Notes under the pieces: generated by a model
The model's input: only the letters and a program-made list of their open reading frames with translations
What the model was told of the DNA's origin: nothing
The model's database searches: none
Program-made: the position numbers and the translations under genes
Part shown: positions 26,009 through 39,661 of the stretch, in pieces
Layout: the number at the start of each line of letters is the position of its first letter
How positions within the stretch are numbered: the first letter of the stretch is position 1
NCBI RefSeq assembly: GCF_018812025.1
Contig: NC_063061.1
Span: 34,271,640-34,335,639, forward strand
DNA: 64,000 nucleotides
DNA from: Megalobrama amblycephala
Taxonomy: Eukaryota > Chordata > Actinopteri > Cypriniformes > Xenocyprididae
Reading direction: 5' to 3'

Positions 26009-26156
26009 CACTCTAAAAAATGCTGGGTTGTTTCAACCCAAATTTGGGTTAAATATTGACAAACCAAGTTGTTGGATTAAAAATTTCATTTAAACATTTA
26101 ACCCAACGGTTGGGTTTGTCAATGTTTGACCCAAATTTGAGCATTTTTTTAGAGTG
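26009..26156. mobile_element. 148-bp hairpin MITE with TA target duplication
   Basis: Near-perfect inverted ends CACTCTAAAAAATGC and GCATTTTTTTAGAGTG, flanked by TA at 26007-26008 and 26157-26158. AACCCAA/TTGGGTT motifs are internal. TA duplication points to mariner/Tc1-type mobilisation. A diverged partial copy is at about 44190-44290. Confidence 0.85.
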
Positions 26157-26173
26157 TATATTTTTGAGCTATA

Positions 26174-26425
26174 CCGTAAAAAATCATTTTCATGATTGGT
26201 TATAACATTTTTTCTTTTGTCAAATCAACTTAGATAATTAATGTAGTTCACATAACATAATATTTGAGTTTCTGATTATTAAACCAATCACCTTCATTGT
26301 TTTAACTCAATTTTTTAATTTAATTGAACTCAAAATTTTAAGGCAACCAGGTAATATACTTTTTAATTTAAGTTAAACCAACAACCAACTTTTTTTTTTT
26401 TTTCTTTTTTTTTTTTTTACAGTGA
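26174..26425. mobile_element. Probable MITE adjoining the previous one
   Basis: CCGTAAAAAATCA at the left and a long T run ending TTTTTTACAGTG at the right suggest inverted ends. The interior is AATTTAA-rich. Boundaries are uncertain. Confidence 0.5.
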
Positions 26426-27442
26426 ATTAAAGGCCTTGGGACACAACAAACAAAACTTGAGAAGTGCTACGTAATGTTAACGCACTTCATGTAATTATTT
26501 TGAGGAGTGTAATTGCATATTGCCAGTGTTAACACCACAATAATTACATGAAAGAGTTTAGGAATGATTTGAAAAAGTGTACATAGAGCATAATTATGAT
26601 TATCTCACAAAAAGAGGGGGAATGGATATATACATTTTTCAAATTGGGGCAAATATGTCACCACTTGTCATAATGGTTTCTATATAACTTAGATGCTATA
26701 TTTAATTTTACATGAATGAAAAGATGTAATAGTAGATTAATGGATTAAATTGTACCTCTTCCTTGATTTTAATTGTTCACTGAAATAAAACACACAACAC
26801 GTGTTGTGAAAATGAAACATGCCTAATCTATCGTAAGTGTCCCTCATTTTTATTTAAGTCAAATGAAATATGGCATCTTCCCTGCTGTACGTCCCTGTTA
26901 AAATGGACACTAATATGGCAAAATCCTACAAAAAGAAACAAGCTTTGCACTAGAGAATTCGAGAGCATTTGGCCGCTCTTACTAACATTCCCCAGTGCGC
27001 AGTGTTCTTGGCTTCTACATATGCAAACAGTGCTCTTCACGCTTCAGTTATTACTTTAACCAGCGTCTCACTGTTGCATGTATTTTCATATTGATCAGAA
27101 AGGATGAGCATGTGAAACGTACAGCCAGTGTAAATGTTGCATTAGGCTCGCAGCGGGGCAGCATGCTTACTCGGCATGTGAGCGCAAGTAAATCTCAAAC
27201 TGACTCTGCCAAACCCATCAATTACCGTTGCGTGGCTCGGTCATCCTCTCATCTCAGAGATTTACGGCCCATTGAAACTGTGACAATTTGGCATTTTCCT
27301 CAGCTTTACCCGGGTTTAGAGAAGAAGACCTTATACACAAGAACATATACGGTACACATACACATGAGTGTTTTTAAGAACAATACAGTGAATGTAACTC
27401 TATTCGAGTCTTGAAAGACACATCATATAAAATAATTTCGGT

Positions 27443-27797
27443 CACACTTTAGTTTAGAGTCCAATTGTGACCCTGGACCAAAAAACAGTCATCATTTTTT
27501 TAAATTGAGATTCTGAAAGATGAATAATTAAAGCTTTCCATTGATGTATGGTTAGTTAGGTTTTGTGGTCCAGGGTCACAATTCTCACTGTTAACTATGA
27601 CTTTTGCATCAACAAGCTCCCAATTACTGCTTATGAATAGTAAGGTAATTGTTAAGGATTAAGGGATGTAGAATAAGGTCATGCCGATTAAAGCATTAAT
27701 ATGGGCTTCATAAGTACTAATAAAAAGCCAGTATCCTAGTAATATGTATGCTAATAAGCAGCTAGTTAATAGTGAGAATTGGACCCTAAACTAAAGT
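27443..27797. mobile_element. DNA transposon copy with a second element nested at its left end
   Basis: Ends CACACTTTAGTTTAGAGTCC and GGACCCTAAACTAAAGT are inverted copies. Inside it, 27466-27581 carries its own ends TGTGACCCTGGACCA and TGGTCCAGGGTCACA, so it landed later. A larger copy of the nested family is at 45694-46124. Confidence 0.8.
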
Positions 27798-30461
27798 ATA
27801 ACCATAATTTCATATTCAAAACTCTTTCCCATAGCTACACAAGAAAACATAGTGTTTTTTCATTCTGGGATTTAATTTGGCTCTGCTGTCAGTGTTAAAT
27901 TAAACACATGAAGTACCTTATTGGAGCACAGGTGTGAGCAATTGCATGCCGGGACTTATGCTTGTCTTATAAATGCAATGATCTAGTTTCAAACTCTCAG
28001 GAAATTGTCATGGTTTAATAATTGTGCTGTGGAAATTGAACTGGCTTTCAGTTTGTTTATGAGTGTTTGTATGTGTATGGGAGTTATTTTTCTGTTTTGT
28101 ACCGGCCTACACACTTATTAATGGACATAACCCTAATGCTCTTAAAAAATAAAGGCTCCAATTAGAAAGAAAAACAGAGTCTAATGTCAAAGGAGAATAT
28201 GTGTGGGTTCCTCAAAGAGCTTTTTATCCTCTTATCTCTTTAGAAAACTTTCTGTGTAGTGGTGCTTTAATGGACCACGCATTAATACGATTATACTGAA
28301 TATAGTGACTTCAAGATCTTTTTTTGATTTTAAAGAACCATAATAAGAACTCAAAAAACCTATATAGAGAAACGTTGAACACCTGAAGAACCTTTATTTT
28401 TAAGAGCAATAAGAACACATCCTAACCATTAGCACTGATTACAGAACACCATCTTCAAAACACCATTTGCAGAACACACATCTAAACACCCACAAAGACG
28501 TGCACCATTCATAAAACACGACTCACTCAAATAACTTCTCCTTAAATGTAAATACCTCTCATAAAATGCCTCTAAACATGCAGAAATGCTTAAACACTAA
28601 CAGCTGCTGAACCTAAACACCACTCAAGTACACCTACTAAACACCACCCACCCAAAATGCCACTGCACATCACCCACAGAAAATCTGCTTGATGGAAACA
28701 CAATGCTGAACACCTACTAAACACCACTCACTGAACACCACTACTAAAAAAGCACATTACGCCACCCACAGAACAGCTGAAGGATCTCATAGTATACTAC
28801 AGATTTCTCACCACTATCAGTTCACCCACTTAACTAGTTCTCAAACTGAAACAGTTTGACAGAATGAGGTCTAAAGTGATCTCATTTTAAACGACAGTAA
28901 CATAATTTAGGTCAGAAAGCAAGTTGGAACATCATATTTCCCCCTGTCCAAGTAATGCACCAACCATCGATTGGATTCAAATTGATCCAACCAGCAGTTT
29001 TTCTAGAGGGTCTAATATATCTAAAAACATACTGTATAAAAGCATTGAGTAGGTAATATTACCCTCATTGTGTGATCACCACTGATTGGAGGACATTGAG
29101 TTTGTTTGACAGGAATTTTCAGGCAAATGCAGGAAGAAGCATCAAGCTTCAAAGTCCTAGGAGACATACGACAAAAGAATTGCGCTTATTTCCAATAAAC
29201 TAGTAGCTCTTTATTTATGTGTTAGATATGTTCCACCCAAAATGTCCTGTTTTAAATGGAAATACATCAACACAGGAAAAGCAAACTACTCTTGTCATGG
29301 TGAGTTCACGAGTAATCCAGACAAAACTGCAACTAAACTTGACAGCCAGTGATCATCAAATTTTTTTGTTGTACAGAAAATGTTCTTGTGACATGATGAG
29401 ATGGTGATAGAAACTTTTAAAGTAACTGATGTGCAACGACTGATTGATTTACATATGCCAACTTTCTTTTAGCCTACAATAACTGTAGGTTACTTATGAA
29501 TAAATAAATAAATATTTATTTTTATTTATTTATTTAATTTCAATTTATATCTTATATCATTTTTGTTATATATTGTGTATGTCAAATGTCTATATATCTG
29601 GATTTTTTTTCTTGCATTAACCACTTAGCTCATAACTGACACGGCACTTGTTCCCTGAATTTGAGTGGGCCTGATGCTTCTGGTCCCAGTGGCGCTTATG
29701 CTGTCTTTTCAATTTGTGTTAATGTCCTAATCGTATTTCAGTATGTAGCCCAAGTCCAAATGTAGAATCCATTCAAACTTCCATTAACGAGAGAGAGAGA
29801 GAAAAAGAGAGAGAGAGAGAAATAGATAATGTATCCACATTCTAAATGCTTAGCTCCCCCAGCTATAGAATGGATGAGATTAGTTCTTGATTACCACGGT
29901 ACAGATATGTGTCTTCTATGGTCTTATCACCTTCATGGAGATAAAGGTCATCATTATGGTCTCACTGAAGAGAATCATCTAGCCTGTGGAGAAGAAGAAT
30001 TATCATATTAGTAATGGTTCTGCCTTTAATCGATTGTGTCTGGTTTTGAGTATGAAAGGGAGATAAAAGGAAAGCGTGTGTGCGTTTAAAAGGAAACACA
30101 AGCTGTTGTTTATATGATGGCATTTCACCACCCCTGACACTCATTGTTTCTCTCTAACAATCCATAAATCACACACGCGCACACACACACACTCTTCTTG
30201 AAATCTCCAATCGATCACTAGACAGACAATCAATCATCAGCACTCTCTCAATCTTTATACTTGTGTTGTCCATTATAGAATTCTGTAGCATCTGAACTGT
30301 GAAAGGGCAAGTGTGTGTTCATTGTTTTAGAAAAAGAGATGCATAAGGACTTGTTTCACACAGAACATGTTTTTCTATTCCACTGCGCTACTTTTTTTTT
30401 ATATAAACGTGTTTACTGCACTTTGAGTATCCCTTTTTTGCTGTGGACATGAATGATTTGG

Positions 30462-30545
30462 AGAGTCAAGTCAAGTCAAGTCAAATTTATTTATATAGCG
30501 CTTTTTACAATTTGTAATTGTTTCAAAGCAGCTTTACATATTATA
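30462..30545 (+). repeat. Interspersed repeat fragment
   Basis: AAGTCAAGTCAAGTCAAATT followed by TTTATATAGCGCTTTTTACA and CAAAGCAGCTTTACAT. This fish-wide repeat recurs at 45079-45153. A weaker match lies near 55111-55143. Confidence 0.75.
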
Positions 30546-31574
30546 TCACTTAACTTATATCACTTAGAGGTGTGCTTTAGCAATCAGAAATATGATATTT
30601 GCCATGAATGAGTATATAGAGAGTCTTGTAGACACATGGATAGGCTGTTTACTAAGAAACCACCTCGCAACCATCTTGAATACTATAGTGAGTCAGAAAA
30701 TCTTAGCAACCACATAGAAATACATCAGCGAACAGCCAAAACAACCAAGCATCTGAAAAGTAATACACTAACAACCATTAAAAACACCCTAGAAACACAC
30801 TAAAAATCACTAAGTACACTTTGGCAGCCATCCAAAACAACACAGCAATCAAATACCAACACACTATACACTAACATCCATTCAGAACACCCTGCGGTAT
30901 TATATATAATTTGCAGGCATCAGGGATATTGAAATTGCTTTTGAATGCACGCTCGCGTTTTACTTTCGCTTTCTAATTCGCGAGCACGCGTACTCTGTGT
31001 ATAGGGAGCGACGGTACAGACCACGCATTTTACAAGATAAGATAGGGTAGAGTGGGGTAAAATGCCCCCTACTATTTTTCCCAAAATAACCACTAGATAA
31101 AGTCAAAATACACTTTTGTTGTTGCTATGGATTAGGTTGATGAGAGTGATGAGGAAGTATTCACAGTGAAGCTTACACTGGCGACGTACCTGAGAGAAAA
31201 CGGATTTTATGTTAAGTGATATCATTAACAGTAAGAAAAATGGTGTTTTAAAGCTTGTTGTTTTGCAGAACATTAGTTATATATGAAGTGATAATAGCAA
31301 GGCCAGTAGTTAGGGAGGACATGTAATTTAAAGAAAATATAATTATATTTATTGGGGTAAAACGCCCCATCATAATTACTGTAGTTACCATGTTCTGAAC
31401 ATCACATCCTTTGTTTTTCCATCAAATATAATTTAAGTAAGTGGTTGAATATAAATATTTGGACTTTATATTTAAAAATTACCTCAAGTTAACACCAGCT
31501 ATCTAGTTAGCTAGCCAGTTAGCATCAGCTAACAATATTTTTCGAAGAGGCTGGTTTTCAGTATGGCTCATTAA

Positions 31575-32524
31575 AGGTGCCCTAGAATCAAAAATTGAAT
31601 TTACCTTGGCATAGTTGAATAACAAGAGTTCAGTACATGGAAATGACATACAGTGAGTCTCAAACACCATTGTTTCCTCCTTCTTGTGTAAATCCCATTT
31701 GGTTAAAAGACCTTCGAAGAACAGGCGAATCTCAACATAACTCTGACTGTGACATAACCGTTGGGATCATTAATATGTACGCCCCCAATATTTGCATATG
31801 CCAGCCCATGTTCAAGGCATTACACAAGGGCAGCCAGTATTAACGTCTGGATCTGTGCACAGCTGAAGACTAGGTAAGCAAGCAAGAACAACAGCGAAAA
31901 ATGGCAGATATAATAACTGACATGATCCATGATTACATGATATTTTTAGTGATATTTGTAAATTGTCTTTCTAAATGTTTCATTAGCATATTGCTAATGT
32001 ACTGTTAAATGTGGTTAAAGTTACCATCATTTCTTACTGTATTCACGGAGACAAGAGAGCCATTTTTCATTTTTAAACACTTGCAGTCTGTATAATTCAT
32101 AAACACAACTTCATTCTTTATAAATCTCTCCAACAGTGTAGCAATAGCCGTTAGCCACAGAGCACTATCAAACTCATTCAGAATCAAATGTAAACATCCA
32201 AATAAATACTATACTCACATGATCCGACGCATGCATGCAGTATGTATGACGAACATCTTGTAAAGATCCATTTGAGGGTTATATTAGCTGTGTGAACTTT
32301 GTAAATGCACTGTATTATAGTCGCGAGCGAGGGGGGCAGGGAGTGCGCGATTTAAAGGGGCTGCAGCCTGAATCGGTGCATAGTTAATGATGCCCCAAAA
32401 TAGGCATTTAAAAAAATTAATTAAAAAAAATCTATGGGGTATTTTGAGCTGAAACTTCACAGACACATTCAGGGGACACCTTAGACTTATATTACATCTT
32501 GTAAAAACTGGTTCTAGGGCACCT
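31575..32524 (+). mobile_element. TTAA-flanked 950-bp element (AGGTGCC family), copy 1
   Basis: Ends AGGTGCCCTAGAA and TTCTAGGGCACCT, flanked by TTAA at 31571-31574 and 32525-32528. Full-length relatives are at 49586-50545 (reverse) and 56302-57249, with a left-end-deleted one at 54010-54918. No transposase frame, hence non-autonomous. Confidence 0.88.
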
Positions 32525-32819
32525 TTAATAAATATTCTTATTCATCTACTGTTGTTTTAGCTTTTCTTTTTAAATTTAAGCTAAAACTGCTTATACTCTG
32601 ATGTTGGTGTAAATGTAAAAAACAAACTGCTTTGTCAGAGTGGGGGCAAAATGCCTCCCAAGGTACAAATGTAATTTTTGTTAAAAAACCAATAACATGA
32701 AAACTCTGGACATTTTTCATACTTGGTTTATAATTTATGTCATTGTCACTGAAAACTAGGATATCTATTCTAGACACATTTAACTTTTGCTTCATAGAAA
32801 AAAGTTACATGGTCCTTAA

Positions 32820-33353
32820 AGGTGCTAAAGAGGATGTTTTGTTTTATACATTTTTGCAATATTACTTGAAACTGTCTTTACTAACTGATAAAAGACTATT
32901 TATTAGGTGCACTGAAAGGAATAATATTAATATACATCATCTGTGCACGAGGTAGGGCCTTAAAAACATCAGGCGATCATCGCGTAAACGATTGGCCCTC
33001 TGGCTTGTCAATCACTGCCGTGACGTTCCTTGTGAGAGACGTGCACGGCTGCGCGCTCCAGTAACTTTCCACACTCTACAGGCGCCGCATGCAATGTTTT
33101 TGTCAGGAGACAGGAGTAACAACTGCAGATTATGAGTTACCTGCGGTGAGTCTGACATAATGAATCCACTAACACGATACAGCGAATGCCGATGGTAAAC
33201 ACTCGTGTTCCAATACTTGTGCATAAGTTTTGGGAGGCGTTCCCTCGAAATGAGCTGTGAAGGAGGGGGGTTGTTCTTAGGCATGCGCTCATTTCAAAAA
33301 CTCACTAACAGTCTTTGGTTTCTCAGTCGACGAAAAGATCCTCTTTAGCACCT
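32820..33353. mobile_element. TTAA-flanked 534-bp MITE
   Basis: Ends AGGTGCTAAAGAGGAT and ATCCTCTTTAGCACCT are perfect inverted copies, flanked by TTAA at 32816-32819 and 33354-33357. Confidence 0.88.
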
Positions 33354-34554
33354 TTAAAGGGGCGTTTTCCCCCACTCTACCATATTTGTCAGTGATCTGT
33401 GCGCACTGAATCCTCCACCATCGTCCTGTCAGTCACATCTCCTGCTGCACGTGCTGCATGGAGCAGAGCAGATGCTTTCAGTTTATAATTGCAGCGTCCA
33501 TTGTCCAACTGAAGTAAATGTTTTTTGCTTCTAAAAAAAAAAAAAGCAAAACGACAGTGGGGGCGGTGCTACAGTGGGCGAGTAATGTAATCGGGCATTG
33601 CAACACCCTGGCAACCACCCAAAACACCCTTGAATCTTGCCTGTGAATTTTGCAAAGTCAAACACCACTCATTTTTTTCTTTTAAGAAAATCTACCATCT
33701 GTTCACACACAGCACCAAGATATATATTTTTTTCTAAATCACAAAATAAATCCCTATGATTTGAAGCAGTAATATTTCAGCTGCAGACGGATATTCTATA
33801 AACTACCACTGAAAACAGCAGGAAGAACAGACTGCTTGGAGAACGCAGTGGAAACGCAGGGGAAGGGGAGAGTAAATGTTCAAACAGCAGGGCTCCGTTC
33901 CAAACACCTCTGCAGTACCACGGGCACCAGGGCCCAGAGTCAGTCCGAGCATTTGAAGTTTCTGCAGAAGAAAACTTCTGAAAACACGGACTTCTCCTCC
34001 TCCTCCTCCTCCTCCTCCTCCTCCACCCTACACACTGCAGAACCGTTAGGGAGGTATCCAGCACTCTTGTAGAGTCCGATTGATAAATCACTTATATCAT
34101 GTTGGACTATTTTTTTTTACACGCAGCCTGAAGCTGAAGGCTTTACTGTAGACCATTACAGATGAGTTACTGCTGCCACAGTCTCCTTCCGTCCAACAGC
34201 TCAGATGGTTTCTGCTGGTACACTCTGAACCAACCACCATCTAGCGCTCCTGATCTACAGTACAGGATATTATCTTTTTGCTGGGGGCTGCAGAAATCGC
34301 ACAGCCTACACATGAATTATTAAAGATGATAAAAAGAACAGTGTTAAAGGGAATCCCAATTTGAGATTACGGTTTTGCTTCTCTCTCAAAGTAAAATTGA
34401 TTGCTGTTGCCTTAGAGAATGGAGCTATAAAACATTCATATTGGACGTTTACTGCAGATCTTGTTTCGGAATTAATAGCAACATGTACCTGACCCAAACA
34501 GATGAGTGCTTTTGTAAAACTAATCCATGTGTTTGTACAGAACATACAGATTAA

Positions 34555-34795
34555 GGAAGCTGTTCACCCACAGATAAAAAAAACTATGTACTCACCTTAA
34601 TGTTGTTCCAAACCCTTATGAATAACTTCTTTTGTTGAACAAGAAAGCAGATGTTTGGCAGAACGTTCACGCTGCTCATTTCCAATGAAACTGAATGTCA
34701 ATGGATGCTGTCAAGTTTCAAATATGACAAAAAATAACAACATGAGGGTGAGTATAAATAATGACATAATTTTCATTTTTGGACGAACTATCCCT
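34555..34795. mobile_element. TTAA element, AGGGATAGTTCACCC family
   Basis: Left part GCTGTTCACCC is diverged. The right end GGACGAACTATCCCT is good and is followed by TTAA at 34796-34799, which also serves as the left target of the next element. Confidence 0.7.
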
Positions 34796-34799
34796 TTAA

Positions 34800-35986
34800 A
34801 GGGGTGGTTGATTATGATTTCACTTTTTTAACTTTAGTTAGTGTGTAATGTTGCTGTTTGAGCATAAACAACATCTGCAAAGTTACGACGCTCAAAGTTC
34901 AATGCAAAGGGAGATACTTTCTTTTAAAGAATTCGCTGTTTAAAGGAACACTCCACTTTTTTTGAAAATAGGCTCATTTTCCAACTCCCCTACAGTTAAA
35001 CAGCTGAGTTTCACCGTTTTCAAATCCATTCAGCCGATCTCCGGGTCTGGCAGTACCACTTTTAGCATAGCTTAGCATAGTTCATTGAATCTGATGAGAC
35101 CGTTAGCATCTCGCTCAAAAATGACCAAAGAGTTTCGATATTTTTCATATCAGCCTAGAAAATCGCAACTTTTCATTTTCCGTCGGTCTTAGTACACGAT
35201 GTAACTACAGAAGAGTCAAGTTTTAAATAGGAAAAATATCAAAACTCTTTGGTCATTTTTGAGCGAGATGCTAATGGTCTCATCAGATTCAATGAACTAT
35301 GCTAAGCTATGCTAAAAGTGGTATCGCCAGACCTGGAGATCGGCTGAATGGATTCGAAAATGGTAATGGTGTTTATCTCTAGGGGAGTTGGAAAATGAGC
35401 CTATTTTCAAAAAAAGTGGAGTGTTCCTTAAAGGACTACAACAAACGGCTGGTAGTGTACGCCTCACAAAGGGGGTGAGGCCATGTTGGGCTGCTTTAGA
35501 GAAGAGGAAGAGTTGTTGTAGTAGAGTGTTGTTACCATGCCGTCATTTTACGCAGGACTGCTTCACAAACGAGGGTCAATTCAACGCTGGATTTGCACAA
35601 AACATTAACATGATGGCACATGCTAGTCGATGAGTTAACTTCTTCCTGAGTCTCTCCATCAGTGTCGACTCCGGTTTGAACAATGTAAGGCTGAACACCG
35701 TTACTGATAATCCTCATTTTGTCTGCGTGAGATTCACCAGCTTTGTTGTTGTTGAGCAAGCGAAGCATGAGCTGTTAAAGCTCCGCTCTCTTCTGGAAAG
35801 CGTCCAGGAAAAGCAGCTCATTTGTATTTAAAGGGACACACAAAAACGGCGTGTTTTTGCTCACACCCAAATAGGGGCAAATTTGACAAGCTATAATAAA
35901 TGATCTGTGGGGTATTTTAAGCTGAAACTTCACAGACACATTCTGGAGACACCAGAGACTTGTAAAAGGGGCATTATAAGTCCCCT
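34800..35986 (+). mobile_element. TTAA element interrupted by a foldback element
   Basis: Begins AGGGGTGGTTGATTATG and ends AGTCCCCT before TTAA at 35987-35990. Its body matches 22019-22873 on both sides of the insertion at 34941-35430. Confidence 0.8.
34941..35430. mobile_element. 490-bp foldback (long inverted repeat) element
   Basis: The two halves are inverted copies for roughly 230 bases each: AAAGGAACACTCCACTTTTT against AAAAAGTGGAGTGTTCCTT at the tips, and CTCAAAAATGACCAAAGAG against CTCTTTGGTCATTTTTGAG further in. TTAA occurs at both tips. It lies inside the element at 34800-35986. As RNA it would form a very long hairpin. Confidence 0.9.
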
Positions 35987-36744
35987 TTAAGGTTTAGCTT
36001 TAGCCTCATTGGTCAGGGTTAAATGTTAAAACTATCCTGTTGATCAGTTCACTGCTTAATACCACAAGCACAATTAATTTGATGTCTTAATTTCATAAAA
36101 CCACTCATATTTCTATATAAAAAAAACATGTGTTGTCTTTTATATTCTAGATTTAATGAGCAGAGGGAAATGGCCTATAAACCCAATTAAATTCCTGATG
36201 TTAAATAAATGAATCAACATAGACATTTGGCATTATGTTTGATTGTTTGATTCATTAGCCAAAAAATTGCTTTATTGAAAAGTGTTTATTTAGCACAGTT
36301 TTGTAATTAAAAAGCTGTCAGCTTTTATCAAGAGCCAGAAAGAAAGCTAGGTTCGAAATAAGTATTTAATTAACACAGACAGGTTCACAAAGTTTACAGA
36401 GAACTAATGAGACCAAATGTTACATCAAATATGAAAAACAACCTCCCAAAGGCACTAATTTGTAGATAAGTGTAGATAAGTCCAAGGCCATGACACAAGG
36501 TCAGTTAAACATTGAGAGCGTTCTAATAGTCTATGTGCGGTGGATATGTTGCTCATTAATCTGAAATAAAAAACAAGCCAATGTGATTCAAATTGCGTTG
36601 TTCATTGGCAGACACACACAGAGATCCCAAGGCCAAACAAATTCAAGCCCAGAGTGATTTGTGCTGAAGTGACCTTCTGTTTCTATGGCTCTATTATTCA
36701 TTCACTCCATCTCTTTTATGTCTCTTTCCATCTCCTCTCACACA

Positions 36745-37157
36745 AAATGCAACCAGTGTGGTAACCACGTTATCTACAAGGATGTCATGTCCAGAAGATA
36801 TTTAACTGTCATCAATTACTCACCTTTGTGTTGCTCCAAACCTCTGGTTTCTTTCATGGAGCACCAAAGGAGATGTTTAGCAGAATAACTGAGCTGCTCA
36901 CTTCTGTACAATTAAAGCAGATGGGGACTTGGACTGTTGAGTGCTGAAAAAAATGAGAAAAAACATCATAAAACATTATAAAAGTAGTCCATTCAACTAT
37001 TCAGCCTGAAATTTCAAACTTGCCTGACAACAATGGGCAACATTCAGTTTCACTGGATGGAAAAGGACACCTTGGACATTCTGTTAAAAATAACTCCTTT
37101 TCATCGGAAATCATACAGGTGAGAGTGAATAAATAATGGCAGAACTAGTCCTTTAAG
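36745..37157. mobile_element. Diverged AGGGATAGTTCACCC-family copy
   Basis: TCATCAATTACTCACC, GTTGCTCCAAACC and a right-hand AGAACTAGTCCTTTAA resemble the family seen at 34555-34795. Ends are poorly preserved. Confidence 0.45.
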
Positions 37158-37205
37158 GCCAGTACAGAAAGATCAGATCATTGTTGATCCACAAACAAAC
37201 AAAAA

Positions 37206-37206
<1 letters not shown>

Positions 37207-37262
<56 letters not shown>
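37207..37262. repeat. (TG)n microsatellite
   Basis: About 28 uninterrupted TG units. Confidence 0.97.
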
Positions 37263-37267
<5 letters not shown>

Positions 37268-39201
37268 GACAGTGACAGGCCCGGAAAGAATATCTGCCCT
37301 AGATTCAATGTTTTAGATGTTTTCTGTGTGATGTTTTATTAAAGTGAGATTGGATATGCTGACAGAGACACAACTGGATGCCTGACACTCCCTGAATCTC
37401 TCTCTCTCTCTCTCAAAGGTCAGTCTATAGAAAGTGCAGTACCTTTGACATATTCATGTTTTTATCCAAAAAAAAAAAAAAAAAGCTGTTTATTTTAAAC
37501 CAAAAATCTTGTTTATTAAACAACTGAGAATGTATATTAAAAAACTAGAAGACAAAGAAGATATGAATACATTTTATAACTGTGAACACAATAAATCTAT
37601 CCTGAACTGTATTCTCAGGACAATGGTTTTTTTTTTTAAATAAATGATAGGTTATCACATGCTATATGTTTTATATTCTGTCATTTTAAACTCAATTTAT
37701 GCTATCTTCTAAATTGCTCAGCAATACTTGTTTCATATTTCAAAGAAAAAAAATTCTTAATTCCATTTTAAACAACAGGTTTCCGTTGTGACAACTTACC
37801 CCTTATAGTTAGACTAAATGCCTGATTGCACGGGGAATAAAGTTCAACATTAACCTGAACCGTATCTCTTTTCCTGCAAAACAGTGAAAAATATTCAAAA
37901 GCTTTTATAACTTACTTACATACACCCACAAACACACAAAAACTTTTTTTTTTTAAAGAAAGAAGTAATAAGAAATACATAAAACTACCCTGAGAAATAT
38001 TCACTGGAGTAAGAAGCGTGACAAGCAGTCCCGGTCTCCCCTGCTTATTTATATAATTTTGTTATTTAAGGTATCAGGATTCGTGCACATCTAACTATGA
38101 CGCGTTTTGCACCTCTTACTGTGTCAAGACTACTCACTGGCATGTCTAGGTCTGTGAATAATAGGTGTTAACCAAGTGATGCATGAGACTGCACACTACT
38201 CGTTCTGTCATGCTGCCAGATTGTAGTCGGTGTAATTGCACCACAGTACCGCCGATCACGACACGGGGGCGCTAGAGTCATTCTAATGCAAACTGATTAA
38301 ATGCACTTAGGGCACTGAATGTGTAGGGATTTCGTTTTCGGGATTCTCTGTCTTTTTATAGTCTATATTTCAGTTTTCACCAACAATCCATCTACGCATG
38401 TGCATGTCAGATATTTGCATATGTTTAAGGCTGCAATAAAGATATTCCAACCACATATGCCCCCTATATGTTTCCCTTTATTTCCCAGTCGTTTAATACC
38501 TCTGATGTCTCGTGACACATCTTGTGAGTTCTTTGCTATATTTCTGAAAAACACTGATGTGAGTGATTTATGCAGGGTGCTTTTTTGAAATAACCCTTCA
38601 GCTGTCTGTTTAAATTCAAATTCTTTTCAGTTGCCACAAGTGACATTACAAGTTTTCTTTAAAACAATAGTTTAATCGTGCGAGAAGAACCTTGTGCCGC
38701 GAAAACTAGGCTACTGACAGAAAATCTGACGCCCCCCTGAAAGTCTGTATAATTTGCACACTGGTAGGTAGTGACAATTAATATGGGAATAGTAAGAGGC
38801 AGAGCGCGGAAGAAATGTGATCATTACTCACTCACGTTGACCTGGAATGGGGCGTGACATTAGTTATGACAATATCGGGCCATTAACTCGATCCGTTGTC
38901 AAGTGCAAATCCCTGGTGGCGAGTCTCGTGCCCACAGGGGCGCTTCGCGCTCTCCTTATATAGGAGCGCGTGGCGCCTCCTCTTTTCTCATCCACCGAGA
39001 GCAGTCGGCGTGTGCAGTTGTAATCCATCCAGAGTAATTCACTTGCGTTGGGAAGGCGGACCAATAAGGGCGTGAACGCACACAAAAGAGGCTTGGATAA
39101 CAGAAAAGGCACCAGACGGGACCAGCGCAGAGACGAGGGTCACCACTGCTCGGTTTTCATCACTTTAACCACACCGGATTCAACCAACGGCATACATCAA
39201 G

Positions 39202-39661
<460 letters not shown>

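Larger units (their letters stand above)
31046..33381. mobile_element. 2.3-kb composite of nested elements
   Basis: Outer ends GGTAGAGTGGGGTAAAATGC and GCGTTTTCCCCCACTCTACC are inverted copies. Two TTAA-flanked elements (31575-32524 and 32820-33353) lie inside. Removing them leaves an outer element of about 0.84 kb with GGGGTAAAACGCCCC-type motifs repeated internally. Confidence 0.75.

Noticed and set aside
28420..28770. A/C-rich ACACCACTAAACACC region as a structured repeat
   Set aside because: The periodicity is irregular and looks like low-complexity drift rather than a defined tandem array.
33777..34091. Minus-strand open frame with a poly-Arg run
   Set aside because: The run comes from a (TCC)n microsatellite and nothing else in it resembles a protein domain.
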